Assembly (NCBI RefSeq): GCF_900143075.1
Contig: NZ_FRCY01000015.1
Coordinates: 62,001 to 126,000 of the forward strand
Source: Cyclobacterium lianum
GTDB lineage: Bacteria; Bacteroidota; Bacteroidia; Cytophagales; Cyclobacteriaceae
Direction: 5' to 3'
DNA: 64,000 nt
In this document: positions 53,266 to 61,896 of the stretch, piece after piece
Position numbering within the stretch: the first letter of the stretch is position 1
How the letters are laid out: every line of letters starts with the position of its first letter
Notes under the pieces: model-generated
Database searches by the model: none
Seen by the model: the letters and a program-made list of their open reading frames with translations, nothing else
What the model was told of the DNA's origin: nothing
Program-made: the position numbers and the translations under genes

Positions 53266-53749
53266 AAATCTTCTTATCCTGACAGAAAGCTACCATTACA
53301 CCGTTGGCAGACTCAAGATGCAAAAATACGATTAATTTATTATTCGCCCCATCCTTTACCTCTTCATTCGGGATAGCAACTGATTATATGCTGACCCGCA
53401 ATTTGTCAAAACGAATCTTAGACCAGGCAAGCCTTACCTTTGTCGTGCCGCCCATGATGATGGTCGGCGGCAAAGGCATGGAGTCAGTATTCCTTTAAAT
53501 ACCCTGAAAAAAACAGCACTTGTTCTACGCTCTGGTTAAATAAACACCTTTCTTTAAGACAGCCCCTTCAAATAGTAAGTCAAAATCCTGTCGAAAACAT
53601 AGACATCATGCAACTACATAACGACAGGTACTATTTTCAGTATGATTTTATTATCTTTGCCTGCATACGAATCAGGTATAATGGAATTAATTTTCAGTCT
53701 TGTCGGTTTATAGGCTAACCGGCACGGTCAACATTTAAAATGGAAAGAT
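53266..53749. other. 484-bp divergent intergenic region
   Basis: Between thiL (minus) and the IscA-type gene (plus). Visible elements are the thiL -7 candidate (53321-53328), a 7-base inverted repeat CCTGTCG/CGACAGG with a 28-base loop (53587-53593, 53622-53628), and a plus-strand -7 match TATCTTTG (53652-53659) that would give the IscA gene a leader of about 85 bases. Short frames such as 53304-53498 show no family signature. Confidence 0.45.
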
Positions 53750-54076
53750 ATGATCATCGTTTCAGAAAAAGCCAGGGATCGTATCCTTGAATTAAAACAG
53801 GAAGAAAACAGGGACGCTGATGAAAATATCAGGGTATCTGTAAAAGGCGGGGGTTGCTCAGGACTGATGTATGATCTTGGTTTTGACAATACCACTGCGG
53901 AAACAGACCATGTTTTTGAAGACAAGGGTGTAAAAATCATAGTAGACAGAAAAAGCCTCCTTTACCTTGCAGGCACAACACTGGAATTCAGTGATGGATT
54001 AAATGGCAAAGGTTTTCAATTTGTAAATCCAAACGCTTCCAGAACCTGCGGATGTGGAGAAAGTTTTTCTATCTGA
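53750..54076 (+). CDS. Iron-sulfur cluster assembly accessory protein (IscA/ErpA/HesB family)
   Basis: 108 residues of the A-type Fe-S carrier family. The three conserved cysteines are present: one in KGGGCSGLMYDLGF and two in the C-terminal RTCGCGESFSI. Length is standard. It delivers Fe-S clusters to target enzymes. No suf or isc gene adjoins it, so which system it serves is not clear. Out-of-frame ATG eight bases upstream is ignored. Confidence 0.92.
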   Translation: MIIVSEKARDRILELKQEENRDADENIRVSVKGGGCSGLMYDLGFDNTTAETDHVFEDKGVKIIVDRKSLLYLAGTTLEFSDGLNGKGFQFVNPNASRTCGCGESFSI

Positions 54077-54175
54077 TCCCGAAAACTCAATAGCAAAATT
54101 TTCAGGCTGGAAGCATGCTGATTCCGGTCCTGGAATTTTTGTTTTACCAGTAATTTTTTGAAAAGATTTTCAGGT

Positions 54176-54197
54176 TTTGCTTCAAATTTGCTTCAAA
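54176..54197 (+). promoter_or_regulatory. 11-bp tandem repeat, candidate response-regulator binding site
   Basis: TTTGCTTCAAA occurs twice without a gap (54176-54186, 54187-54197), ending 21 bases before the response-regulator ATG. It contains TTCAAA-N5-TTCAAA (54181-54197). OmpR-type regulators bind tandem direct repeats with about 10-11-bp period, so this is a likely autoregulatory site. The same arrangement occurs before the TonB receptor at 56148. Confidence 0.6.
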
Positions 54198-54218
54198 AAT
54201 TCGCTGTTTATTTGAACG

Positions 54219-54905
54219 ATGAAAATTCTTTTAATTGAAGATCAATTAGAACTTTCGGAAAATATCACTGAGTTTCTGTCCTCTGTAGGTGTTTTTTGCG
54301 AAACCTGTGACAATTGTTTTGACGCTCAGGATAAGATCCTGGTCAATTCCTACGATAGCGTCGTTCTGGACATCATGCTTCCGGATGGCAGCGGATTGAA
54401 TCTTATTGATTTGATTAAGAAGAACCAGGCCAACAGCAATATCCTTATCATATCCGCAAAAAATTCCCTGGGCGATAAAATTGAGGGACTTGAGCTCGGT
54501 GCTGATGATTACCTGACCAAGCCTTTTCATCTGGCAGAATTGCATGCCAGACTGAAAGCACTCTACCGGAGAAACCAACTGGGCGGATCAGATGTGCTTA
54601 CCTTCAATGAAATCCAGGTTAATCCCGAAAATTTACAGGCATCTATCAACCAAACGTTGCTGGATCTTACAAAAAAGGAGTTTGATCTGCTGCTTTTCTT
54701 TATGACCAATAAGGACAGGGTGCTGGGCAGACAGGCTATCGTACAACATTTATGGGGAGACTATACCGATGACCTGGCAAACTTTGACTTTGTGTACCAA
54801 CACATCAAAAACCTCAGAAAAAAGATTTGCCGTGCAGGTGCCAGAGATTACATCGAAACAGTCTATGGTATAGGCTATAAATTTAACACCTCAGCAGAAA
54901 AATGA
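54219..54905 (+). CDS. OmpR-family response regulator
   Basis: 228 residues: receiver with phosphoacceptor Asp51 (VVLDIMLPDGSG), the conserved Lys in DYLTKPFH, and a C-terminal winged helix (DLTKKEFDLLLFFM, VYQHIKNLRKKI, YIETVYGIGYKF). A DNA-binding transcriptional regulator. Overlaps the sensor-kinase gene by ATGA, and the TonB receptor gene follows. A tandem direct repeat lies just upstream, and an identical half-site pattern lies upstream of the receptor gene, pointing to autoregulation and control of the receptor. Confidence 0.93.
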   Translation: MKILLIEDQLELSENITEFLSSVGVFCETCDNCFDAQDKILVNSYDSVVLDIMLPDGSGLNLIDLIKKNQANSNILIISAKNSLGDKIEGLELGADDYLTKPFHLAELHARLKALYRRNQLGGSDVLTFNEIQVNPENLQASINQTLLDLTKKEFDLLLFFMTNKDRVLGRQAIVQHLWGDYTDDLANFDFVYQHIKNLRKKICRAGARDYIETVYGIGYKFNTSAEK

Positions 54906-56158
54906 AATTAATCAATCAATTTACCATTTGGTATCTTGGCATTTCCATAATTGTATTTCTTATCGGTGGCATACTTATATTTTATAAGATGGAATCGGAA
55001 ATCGATTTTGAACAAGGGCAGGAGCTGGAAAGACAACTGGATCGCTATGCACGAAAAATGGAAACCCTGGAAAACCCAGGCTCACTGCAGAAGGACCGGC
55101 TGGAAATTACAGAATTGCCTGCCGACCAGGCCATGGTCAGGTTCCACATAAGTGACACTTTAGCCTGGCACGAACCACTCGAACAGGTGGAAAGACAAGT
55201 CAAGGCAGGAAAATCCTATCTCGTCAATGGCAGACATTTTTACATGTCTACCTACAATATCATGATCGAGTCGGACGATATCACCGAAACTGTAGTACAA
55301 ACCATGGTGGCAATTTTTTTGATGCTACTGGTTTTTATCGTGGTCACCAGCCGGTTGGTTTCAAAAAGAATTCTCCAACCTTTTCACCAAAGCCTGGACA
55401 AAATCAGGACCTTCAATTTTAAAGACAACCAACCGCTGGTTTTTGAATCCACCAGGACGGAAGAATTCGAAAAACTGCATGATTTTCTGAACAAGATGTC
55501 GGTCCGTCTATTGAGTGATTATAAGATCGTTAAAGAATTTTCTGAAAACCTATCCCACGAAATTCAGACACCAATAGCCGTAGCGTCAGGCAAACTCGAA
55601 CTGCTGCTCAATAGCCCGATCGACAAACAGCAGGCAAACTGGATTGGAGCAGCATACCGGGCAAATGAAAAAATGACAAAAATTGTCAATTCTCTGGCAA
55701 CTTTGGCAAAATTGGAAAATCAGGAATTTGAAGGCACTCAATCCATAAATTTTTCCAGTTTGGTGACAGATTGTCTTCACGAATATGAGGAACTGATGGG
55801 AATGAAAAAAATCACGGTTCATCAACGAATAAAGCCTTCTGTAAAAATTGACATGCATGCCCACATGGCGGAAATGCTTGTCGATAACCTGCTAAACAAT
55901 GCCATCAAACACAACACCAGTCCGGGACAAATCTGCCTGGAACTCAATAATAAAGTACTGAAAATCAGCAATAAAGGCGCCAGACCAACGGGAAATGTAA
56001 CGGAGTATCTGAAAAGATTCAAGAAGGGTAATCCCTCCAGTGAATCTATTGGATTGGGCTTATCGATTATCCAACAAATCTGCAGGATTCATGGTTACAC
56101 TTTGGAATATACTTTTATCAATGAAGAGCATCAGATTACCATTCAACTTCAAAATTGA
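54902..56158 (+). CDS. Sensor histidine kinase
   Basis: 418 residues in the inner membrane. TM1 (about 8-28) and TM2 (about 132-150) enclose a periplasmic domain of roughly 100 residues. The H-box is NLSHEIQTPIAV (His219), the N-box NLLNNAIKHN and the G-box SIGLGLSIIQQI; the F and G regions are short. No PAS domain, and the linker after TM2 is a poor HAMP match. The upstream overlapping regulator is its partner. The small periplasmic sensor suggests a small ligand or a protein signal from the envelope. Confidence 0.92.
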   Translation: MKLINQFTIWYLGISIIVFLIGGILIFYKMESEIDFEQGQELERQLDRYARKMETLENPGSLQKDRLEITELPADQAMVRFHISDTLAWHEPLEQVERQVKAGKSYLVNGRHFYMSTYNIMIESDDITETVVQTMVAIFLMLLVFIVVTSRLVSKRILQPFHQSLDKIRTFNFKDNQPLVFESTRTEEFEKLHDFLNKMSVRLLSDYKIVKEFSENLSHEIQTPIAVASGKLELLLNSPIDKQQANWIGAAYRANEKMTKIVNSLATLAKLENQEFEGTQSINFSSLVTDCLHEYEELMGMKKITVHQRIKPSVKIDMHAHMAEMLVDNLLNNAIKHNTSPGQICLELNNKVLKISNKGARPTGNVTEYLKRFKKGNPSSESIGLGLSIIQQICRIHGYTLEYTFINEEHQITIQLQN

Positions 56159-56167
56159 TTCAAATTG
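56148..56167 (+). promoter_or_regulatory. TTCAAA-N5-TTCAAA repeat upstream of the TonB receptor
   Basis: TTCAAA at 56148-56153 and 56159-56164 has the same 11-bp period and five-base spacer as the repeat at 54181-54197. It covers the 3' end of the kinase gene and ends 33 bases before the receptor ATG at 56201. A likely second target of the adjacent OmpR-type regulator. Confidence 0.55.
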
Positions 56168-56200
56168 TATTCCTAAACTTGTAGCGAATCGAAAACAGAT

Positions 56201-58543
56201 ATGAAGCCAACAGTATTATTTTCCATAGCAGTAGTGCTCACAGGTGTATTCTTTGCAAATCTTGGATTTAGCCAGGGAGAAGGATATAGTCTCAGGGGCA
56301 AGTTGACTGCCGAGGATAGCGGGGATCCTCTTCCATTTGTCCAGGTGGCATTGTTTAAGCCGGGAGAAAGCCGGCCGGTATCATTTTCTGACTCTGATGA
56401 CAATGGCAATTTTTCGATAAGTGCCCCAGGAGGGGAATACCTTCTCAGATTTTTCTTAATCGGATACGACGAAAAGGAGTTGGAAATCAATCTGAATGGC
56501 AATAAAAACCTGGAGACCGTGACATTGATTTCCGAAAACCAGGATCTCGAGGAGGTAGTGGTACAATCTTCGAAATTTCCCATCCGGTCAGATGCAGAAG
56601 GCCTCACCATCAATCCAAGCCAAAACCTTTCCAATCTGGGCGGTACTTTACTCGATATCCTGCGGAATACGCCCTCTGTAAGTGTTTCAGAGGACGGAGC
56701 GATTACTTTAAGGGGAAGTTCGGGAACGAACGTCCTCATCAATGGCCGAAATTCTTCCCTAACCCAAAATCTGGATCAAATTCCTGCAAGCGCCATCGAG
56801 CAGATCAAGATTATCAACAATCCAAATGCCCGGTACGATGCTGAAGCAGAAGCGGGAGTCATTGATATCGTGCTCAAAAAGGGAGAAAACCTGGGCACCC
56901 ATGGCAATGCAGAGCTTACCTACGGTACCAGGGGAAGGGCAAATACCGGGATCAACATCAACCACCGCACGCTGAGGTACAATGTTTTTGCAGGCTACAA
57001 CTTCCGCAGGTGGAGATCAATCGGAGAGCGGAGAACTGAACGGGAAATTTTTGAGGATGAAGAAACACTGACCCAAAACACCAATTCGACCGATGAAAAT
57101 ATTGGACACAACCTGAATTTTGGAGCAGATTATTATTTCGGTGATAACATCATCAGCTATGAAGGTTTTTTTCAAACCAGTGATGACAGCCAGGTAAATA
57201 CGCTTTTTTCAGAACTGAGACAAAATGAAACCAATGATCTGGTACTGGACTATGTGAGGAGAAACCGGGAGACGGAAGCCGACGATGGTTTTGACAATGC
57301 GCTCATCTACGAACGGACTTTTGACAATAAAGACAAATCTTTCAAAGTAGTAGCCAGCAATTCTTACCGTAACCAGTATAAGATCCAAAATATTGATATT
57401 TACAGAAACACCCTGGATCCGACACCAGAAAACCTGAATGGAATGGAGCGGGCCTTTACCGATGAAAAACGATATGTTTCCATCATCCAGGCCGATTATA
57501 TCAGTCCCCTTTCTTCAGACGCCAAAATCGAGGCAGGAATTAAATCAAACATCAGAAAATTTGACAACGACTATATCTACACCCGATTTCAGGAGAATAT
57601 CCAGGATTTTGTAGTAGATCCCAATGTCAGCAACCGTTTCATTTATAAAGATCAGATCCATGCTGCCTACATGATCTACTCAAACTCAACTCCCAAATTT
57701 GACTACACGGTGGGATTGAGAGGTGAATACACCTTTGTAGACACATTCCTTGAAAATACGGGTGAGGCAAACCAGCAGGAGTATGTCAACTTATTTCCCA
57801 GTCTGCAAACCTTGTACAAAATCGATGAGGAAAACTCACTGAAATTGTCCTACAGCAGAAGGATAGACAGGCCCACCGCCTGGAGACTAAATCCCTTTCC
57901 GGATATTACAGATTCTCTGAGCGTACGAAGGGGCAACTCGAATCTGCAACCGGAACTGATCCACTCTCTGGAGTTTGGACATTTGGCAAACTTTGAAAAT
58001 TCCAGCCTTACTACGAATTTGTTTTACCGCCATGTCGATGGACAGTTGGATTTTGTTACCCTGGTGGAAGACGGCATTTCCTATTCCCAACCGGCTAATT
58101 TGAATACTTCAGAGTCCTATGGGGTAGAGTTTATCGGTATTACCGACATCACTCCCTGGTGGAATGTCAATGGCAGTTTCACGGCTTTCCAGATACGGGT
58201 AGACGGATCAAATGTAGGTGAGGAGTTTGTCAATCAGGGCTTCGCCTGGAACACCAAATTGATGAACAGCTTCACCCTTCCTATGGGCTTTAGTTTCCAG
58301 TTAGTGGGCAATTATGAATCTGCAGAAATAGAAGCCCAGGGCAGAGACCTGGCCCAATACTACATTGATGCGAACGTGCAGAAAAGCTTCTGGGAAAATA
58401 AGGGCGCGTTATCGCTAAGTATACGTGATATTTTTGACACCCGCAGGTTTGCGGGAAACGCCCTGACAAACACCTTCAGGCAGTCCTTTTACGCCAAAAG
58501 AGAGACCAGAATTGTTATGATAAGTGCAAAGTACAGATTTTAA
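56201..58543 (+). CDS. TonB-dependent outer-membrane receptor (PF14905 type)
   Basis: 780 residues. Signal peptide (about 1-26), then a carboxypeptidase-regulatory-like beta-sandwich (about 30-110; GKLTAEDSGDPLPFVQVALF), a plug domain (about 120-225; TLRGSSGTNVLINGRNS) and a 22-strand-type barrel ending in YRF. This is the outer-membrane beta-barrel family 3 pattern rather than SusC. No SusD partner follows. Placement after a two-component operon, with a matching repeat site upstream, suggests regulated uptake or signalling of an unknown ligand. A strong terminator follows. Confidence 0.88.
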   Translation: MKPTVLFSIAVVLTGVFFANLGFSQGEGYSLRGKLTAEDSGDPLPFVQVALFKPGESRPVSFSDSDDNGNFSISAPGGEYLLRFFLIGYDEKELEINLNGNKNLETVTLISENQDLEEVVVQSSKFPIRSDAEGLTINPSQNLSNLGGTLLDILRNTPSVSVSEDGAITLRGSSGTNVLINGRNSSLTQNLDQIPASAIEQIKIINNPNARYDAEAEAGVIDIVLKKGENLGTHGNAELTYGTRGRANTGININHRTLRYNVFAGYNFRRWRSIGERRTEREIFEDEETLTQNTNSTDENIGHNLNFGADYYFGDNIISYEGFFQTSDDSQVNTLFSELRQNETNDLVLDYVRRNRETEADDGFDNALIYERTFDNKDKSFKVVASNSYRNQYKIQNIDIYRNTLDPTPENLNGMERAFTDEKRYVSIIQADYISPLSSDAKIEAGIKSNIRKFDNDYIYTRFQENIQDFVVDPNVSNRFIYKDQIHAAYMIYSNSTPKFDYTVGLRGEYTFVDTFLENTGEANQQEYVNLFPSLQTLYKIDEENSLKLSYSRRIDRPTAWRLNPFPDITDSLSVRRGNSNLQPELIHSLEFGHLANFENSSLTTNLFYRHVDGQLDFVTLVEDGISYSQPANLNTSESYGVEFIGITDITPWWNVNGSFTAFQIRVDGSNVGEEFVNQGFAWNTKLMNSFTLPMGFSFQLVGNYESAEIEAQGRDLAQYYIDANVQKSFWENKGALSLSIRDIFDTRRFAGNALTNTFRQSFYAKRETRIVMISAKYRF

Positions 58544-58570
58544 TCATCCTTAGGTTAATTTATTGAGTTA

Positions 58571-58604
58571 AAAACCTGATATTACGTATCAGGTTTTTTT
58601 TATC
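58571..58604 (+). terminator. Terminator of the TonB receptor gene
   Basis: An 11-bp stem AAAACCTGATA/TATCAGGTTTT (58571-58581 with 58587-58597, loop TTACG) runs into a T-stretch. Strong intrinsic terminator 27 bases past the stop; it insulates the SusCD operon. Confidence 0.88.
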
Positions 58605-58704
58605 CCTTTTATTGCAAACGAGCAATATTTTTTCAATTGCCGGTTAGATTTTAAACCAAAAATGTGGGTTCACAGGTTTGTTATGATTTAATCCAATTTT
58701 ATTT

Positions 58705-58712
58705 TATATTTG
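58705..58712 (+). promoter_or_regulatory. -7 box upstream of the SusCD operon
   Basis: TATATTTG matches TAnnTTTG and would give a leader of about 100 bases before the SusC ATG at 58817. No good -33 TTG lies at the usual 19-21 bases; TTTGTT is four to five bases too far. No ECF anti-sigma gene or SusR-type regulator is next to it. Confidence 0.4.
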
Positions 58713-58816
58713 TACACTATTTGAATCAGCTTAAAGCCCTTGATTCCAACAGCATTTAGTAGAGCCAATACACCCAACATTGCCTCAAAATCATTAAAAA
58801 CCTAATCTTTATTTGT

Positions 58817-61800
58817 ATGAAAAAATGTTTACTCATCGTGATGATGACGTTATTGGCTTGGCCAATGACAGCGTGGGCCCAGAGTAGAACCGTCACTGGG
58901 CAAGTAATATCAGGGGAGGATGAGCTTACTCTTCCCGGAGTAAATGTAAGCATTAAAAACACCAACAGGGGTACTGTCACCGACATAGACGGCCGTTACA
59001 GCATCTCGGCTTCCAGTGATGAAACCTTGGTATTCTCTTACATTGGTTTTATCAGCCAGGAAGTACAGGTTGGCAATCAGAGTACCATTGATCTCAGGCT
59101 TGAGCCAGATGCACAGACTTTGGGCGAGGTGATCGTCGTGGGATATGGCAGCGTGACCCGCGGTGATCTTACCGGCAACGTGGCCTCCCTCAAAGGGTCT
59201 GAAATAGCCAATGTACCTGTACCCACATTTCAGGAGGCGCTGCAGGGAAGAATGTCAGGGGTTTTTGTCGAGTCTTCCAGTGGAAAGGTAGGAGAAGGTG
59301 TAAAAATCAGGGTACGAGGGACCTCTTCCATTTCCGGTGGAAACGAGCCCTTGTACGTTATTGATGGAATCCCTGTGACCTCATCGGGTACGATAGGAAA
59401 AAGCAATCCTCTGGCAGACATCAACTTCAATGATATTGAGTCCTTCGAAGTACTTAAGGATGCATCCGCAGCCGCCATTTATGGTGCACGCGCCTCTAAC
59501 GGCGTGGTGTTGATTACCACCAAAAGCGGTACTGCCGGAAAGACGAAATTCAACGTGGGTATTCAGCGGGGAATCAGCAGTCCGACGAGAAGGAATGAAT
59601 TTCTGAACGCAGCTCAGTACGTAGAACTGATGCGCGAATCCGGATACAACAATGACCTGGCGAATGGCCTGGACCCCATCAATAATCCGGAAGATTATGA
59701 AGATTCCGATCTTGAGTTTGTGGAGAGCCGGCTGGACAGGTATGCCGGTCATACGGATTGGAGAAACGGCGACGTGAATACAGATTGGCAGGAGCAGGCT
59801 TTTAATCCTGGTGCAGGCATTACCAATGTGAATTTTTCCGCCAGTGGAGGAAATGAAAAAACCAGGTTTTATTTCTCTACAGCATACGACAAGCAGGATG
59901 GCATCATGATCCGAAATAACTTTGAGCGGATTTCAGGAAGGCTAAACCTGGACCACAAAGTTTCAGATCGTTTTACTTTAGGAGCCAATTTCAGTTTGGC
60001 AAGGACCGAAACTACCCGCTTGCCGGAGGACAACCAATTCAATAACCCCATTCAGTTGGTCGCATTGGCACCGATCACCCCAATAAGGGATGAAAACGGC
60101 GTCCTGTACGACCGACCCACCACTACCTATTACAACAACCTGATCGATTCTGAGAATGCCAGTTGGCTCAGTACCAGCTACAGGAATATCAATTCTATTT
60201 TTGGTGAATATGCATTTAGTGATCAACTAAAATTCAGGTCCGACTTTGCGGTAGACATCATCAACCAGAATGATGAGCGCTTTTTCGGATCAAGAACCAT
60301 TACCGGACAGGGAACCAACGGCTTTGGAACTTCCCGCTGGGCCAGGATTTTCAATTACAACACAAACAATTACTTCACCTATACGAATACCTTTTCGGAA
60401 AGGCACCAGATTGAAGCGGTGGCAGGAATGTCATTCCAAAAAACGGAGGACAATTATACCCGGGTAGACGGACAGGAATTTCCATTGGATGAGTTAAAAA
60501 CACTGGAGTCTGCCGCGGAAATCGTAGAGGGCACCTCGACTTTTACCAACTTTACTTTTCTTTCATATTTCTCCAGAATCAACTACAAGCTGGACAACAA
60601 ATACCTCATGACAGTAAGTGCCCGTTATGATGCCTCTTCTAGATTTGGTGAAAACAACAAGTATGGCTTTTTCCCGGCAGCTTCTCTGGGATGGATCCTT
60701 ACTGAGGAGGAATTCCTCAAGGGATCTGAAGGTCTGAGTTTGTTGAAGTTAAGGACTTCTTACGGATTAACCGGGAATGCTGAAATTGGAAATTTTGATC
60801 ACCTGGGCTTATTTGGCCCGGTTTCCTATGGACTTCAGCCTGGTTTGGAACCAACCCAGATCTATAATCCGAACCTTACCTGGGAAACTACGGCGCAATT
60901 CAACGTAGGTATAGAATTTGGATTGTTTAGCGATCGCTTGACCGGAGAGCTGGATTATTACGACAAGCAAACCCGTGATTTGTTGCTACTGGTACCAGTA
61001 CCCGGCACCACGGGATTTGCTACTCAGCGCCAAAATATTGGCAGGATGCAGAATTACGGATTTGAGGTAGTGCTGAACTCAGCAAACTATGCCGACCAGA
61101 ATTTCAGTTGGAACACCTCCCTGAATTTTGCCCGGAACATCAACCGGGTACGGGAGCTTGCAGAGGGACAGAATTCCATCCCCCCCTCTTCCTCGCGGTT
61201 CCTGAACGGTATTTTCATTGGCGAATCGATCGGCGTGTTTTACGGACCAAAGTATGCAGGGGTAGATCCGAACAACGGGGATGCCCTGTACTACAGCAAT
61301 GAAGAGCTGACCGAGACGACAAATGACTACAATGAAGCAACCCGAATGGTAGTTGGAGACCCAAATCCTGATTTCATTGCTGGCATCACCAATAACCTCA
61401 GGTACAAAGACTTTGAACTTTCATTCCTTTTCCAGGGAGTTTTTGGAAACGAGATCTACGAGGGTGGCGGAGGATTTTATGCTGCCAATGGGGATTGGTT
61501 TGACAACAGTACGGCAAGGCAATTTAACCGTTGGCAAAACCCCGGTGATATCACCGATATTCCACAGGCCCGATTGGGAACGTGTAATGGTTGCAATGCT
61601 TCCAGCCGTTATATTTCTGACGGTAGCTATGTGCGGTTAAAAACACTCTCGTTGGGCTACAACCTACCAACCAGTCTGGTTGACAAAATGAAGGTCAGCA
61701 ATGCGAGAGTTTACCTTATGGCGCAGAACCTGCTGACCTTTACCAATTATCTGGGCTGGGACCCGGAGGTAAATGCGGACTATCTGGGTAGTACTACATC

Positions 61801-61885
61801 GGATGCCAATGTTTTTCAGGGTAATGATTTCTACTCTGCCCCGCAGGCAAAAACCTTTTCCATAGGGCTCAATGTAGGATTTTAA
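58817..61885 (+). CDS. SusC/RagA family TonB-linked outer-membrane protein
   Basis: 1022 residues. Signal peptide (about 1-22), a carboxypeptidase-D-like domain (about 25-105), the plug with the SusC signature GYGSVTRGDLTGNVASLKG and the RVRGTSSISGGNEPLYVIDG stretch, and a large barrel ending in NVGF. Together with the SusD-type gene 11 bases later it forms the outer-membrane importer that takes up glycans or peptides with TonB energy. No glycoside hydrolase or peptidase gene is next to it, so the substrate cannot be read from the context. Confidence 0.95.
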   Translation: MKKCLLIVMMTLLAWPMTAWAQSRTVTGQVISGEDELTLPGVNVSIKNTNRGTVTDIDGRYSISASSDETLVFSYIGFISQEVQVGNQSTIDLRLEPDAQTLGEVIVVGYGSVTRGDLTGNVASLKGSEIANVPVPTFQEALQGRMSGVFVESSSGKVGEGVKIRVRGTSSISGGNEPLYVIDGIPVTSSGTIGKSNPLADINFNDIESFEVLKDASAAAIYGARASNGVVLITTKSGTAGKTKFNVGIQRGISSPTRRNEFLNAAQYVELMRESGYNNDLANGLDPINNPEDYEDSDLEFVESRLDRYAGHTDWRNGDVNTDWQEQAFNPGAGITNVNFSASGGNEKTRFYFSTAYDKQDGIMIRNNFERISGRLNLDHKVSDRFTLGANFSLARTETTRLPEDNQFNNPIQLVALAPITPIRDENGVLYDRPTTTYYNNLIDSENASWLSTSYRNINSIFGEYAFSDQLKFRSDFAVDIINQNDERFFGSRTITGQGTNGFGTSRWARIFNYNTNNYFTYTNTFSERHQIEAVAGMSFQKTEDNYTRVDGQEFPLDELKTLESAAEIVEGTSTFTNFTFLSYFSRINYKLDNKYLMTVSARYDASSRFGENNKYGFFPAASLGWILTEEEFLKGSEGLSLLKLRTSYGLTGNAEIGNFDHLGLFGPVSYGLQPGLEPTQIYNPNLTWETTAQFNVGIEFGLFSDRLTGELDYYDKQTRDLLLLVPVPGTTGFATQRQNIGRMQNYGFEVVLNSANYADQNFSWNTSLNFARNINRVRELAEGQNSIPPSSSRFLNGIFIGESIGVFYGPKYAGVDPNNGDALYYSNEELTETTNDYNEATRMVVGDPNPDFIAGITNNLRYKDFELSFLFQGVFGNEIYEGGGGFYAANGDWFDNSTARQFNRWQNPGDITDIPQARLGTCNGCNASSRYISDGSYVRLKTLSLGYNLPTSLVDKMKVSNARVYLMAQNLLTFTNYLGWDPEVNADYLGSTTSDANVFQGNDFYSAPQAKTFSIGLNVGF

Positions 61886-61896
61886 AAAAGAGAAAA

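Noticed and set aside
53304-53498. 64-codon frame between thiL and the IscA-type gene
   Set aside because: Overlaps the candidate thiL promoter and has no recognisable domain. No evidence for a pseudogene either.
53587-53628. 7-base inverted repeat with a 28-base loop as an operator or attachment site
   Set aside because: The arms are short and the spacer long; such repeats are common by chance. No integrase or recombination gene is near.
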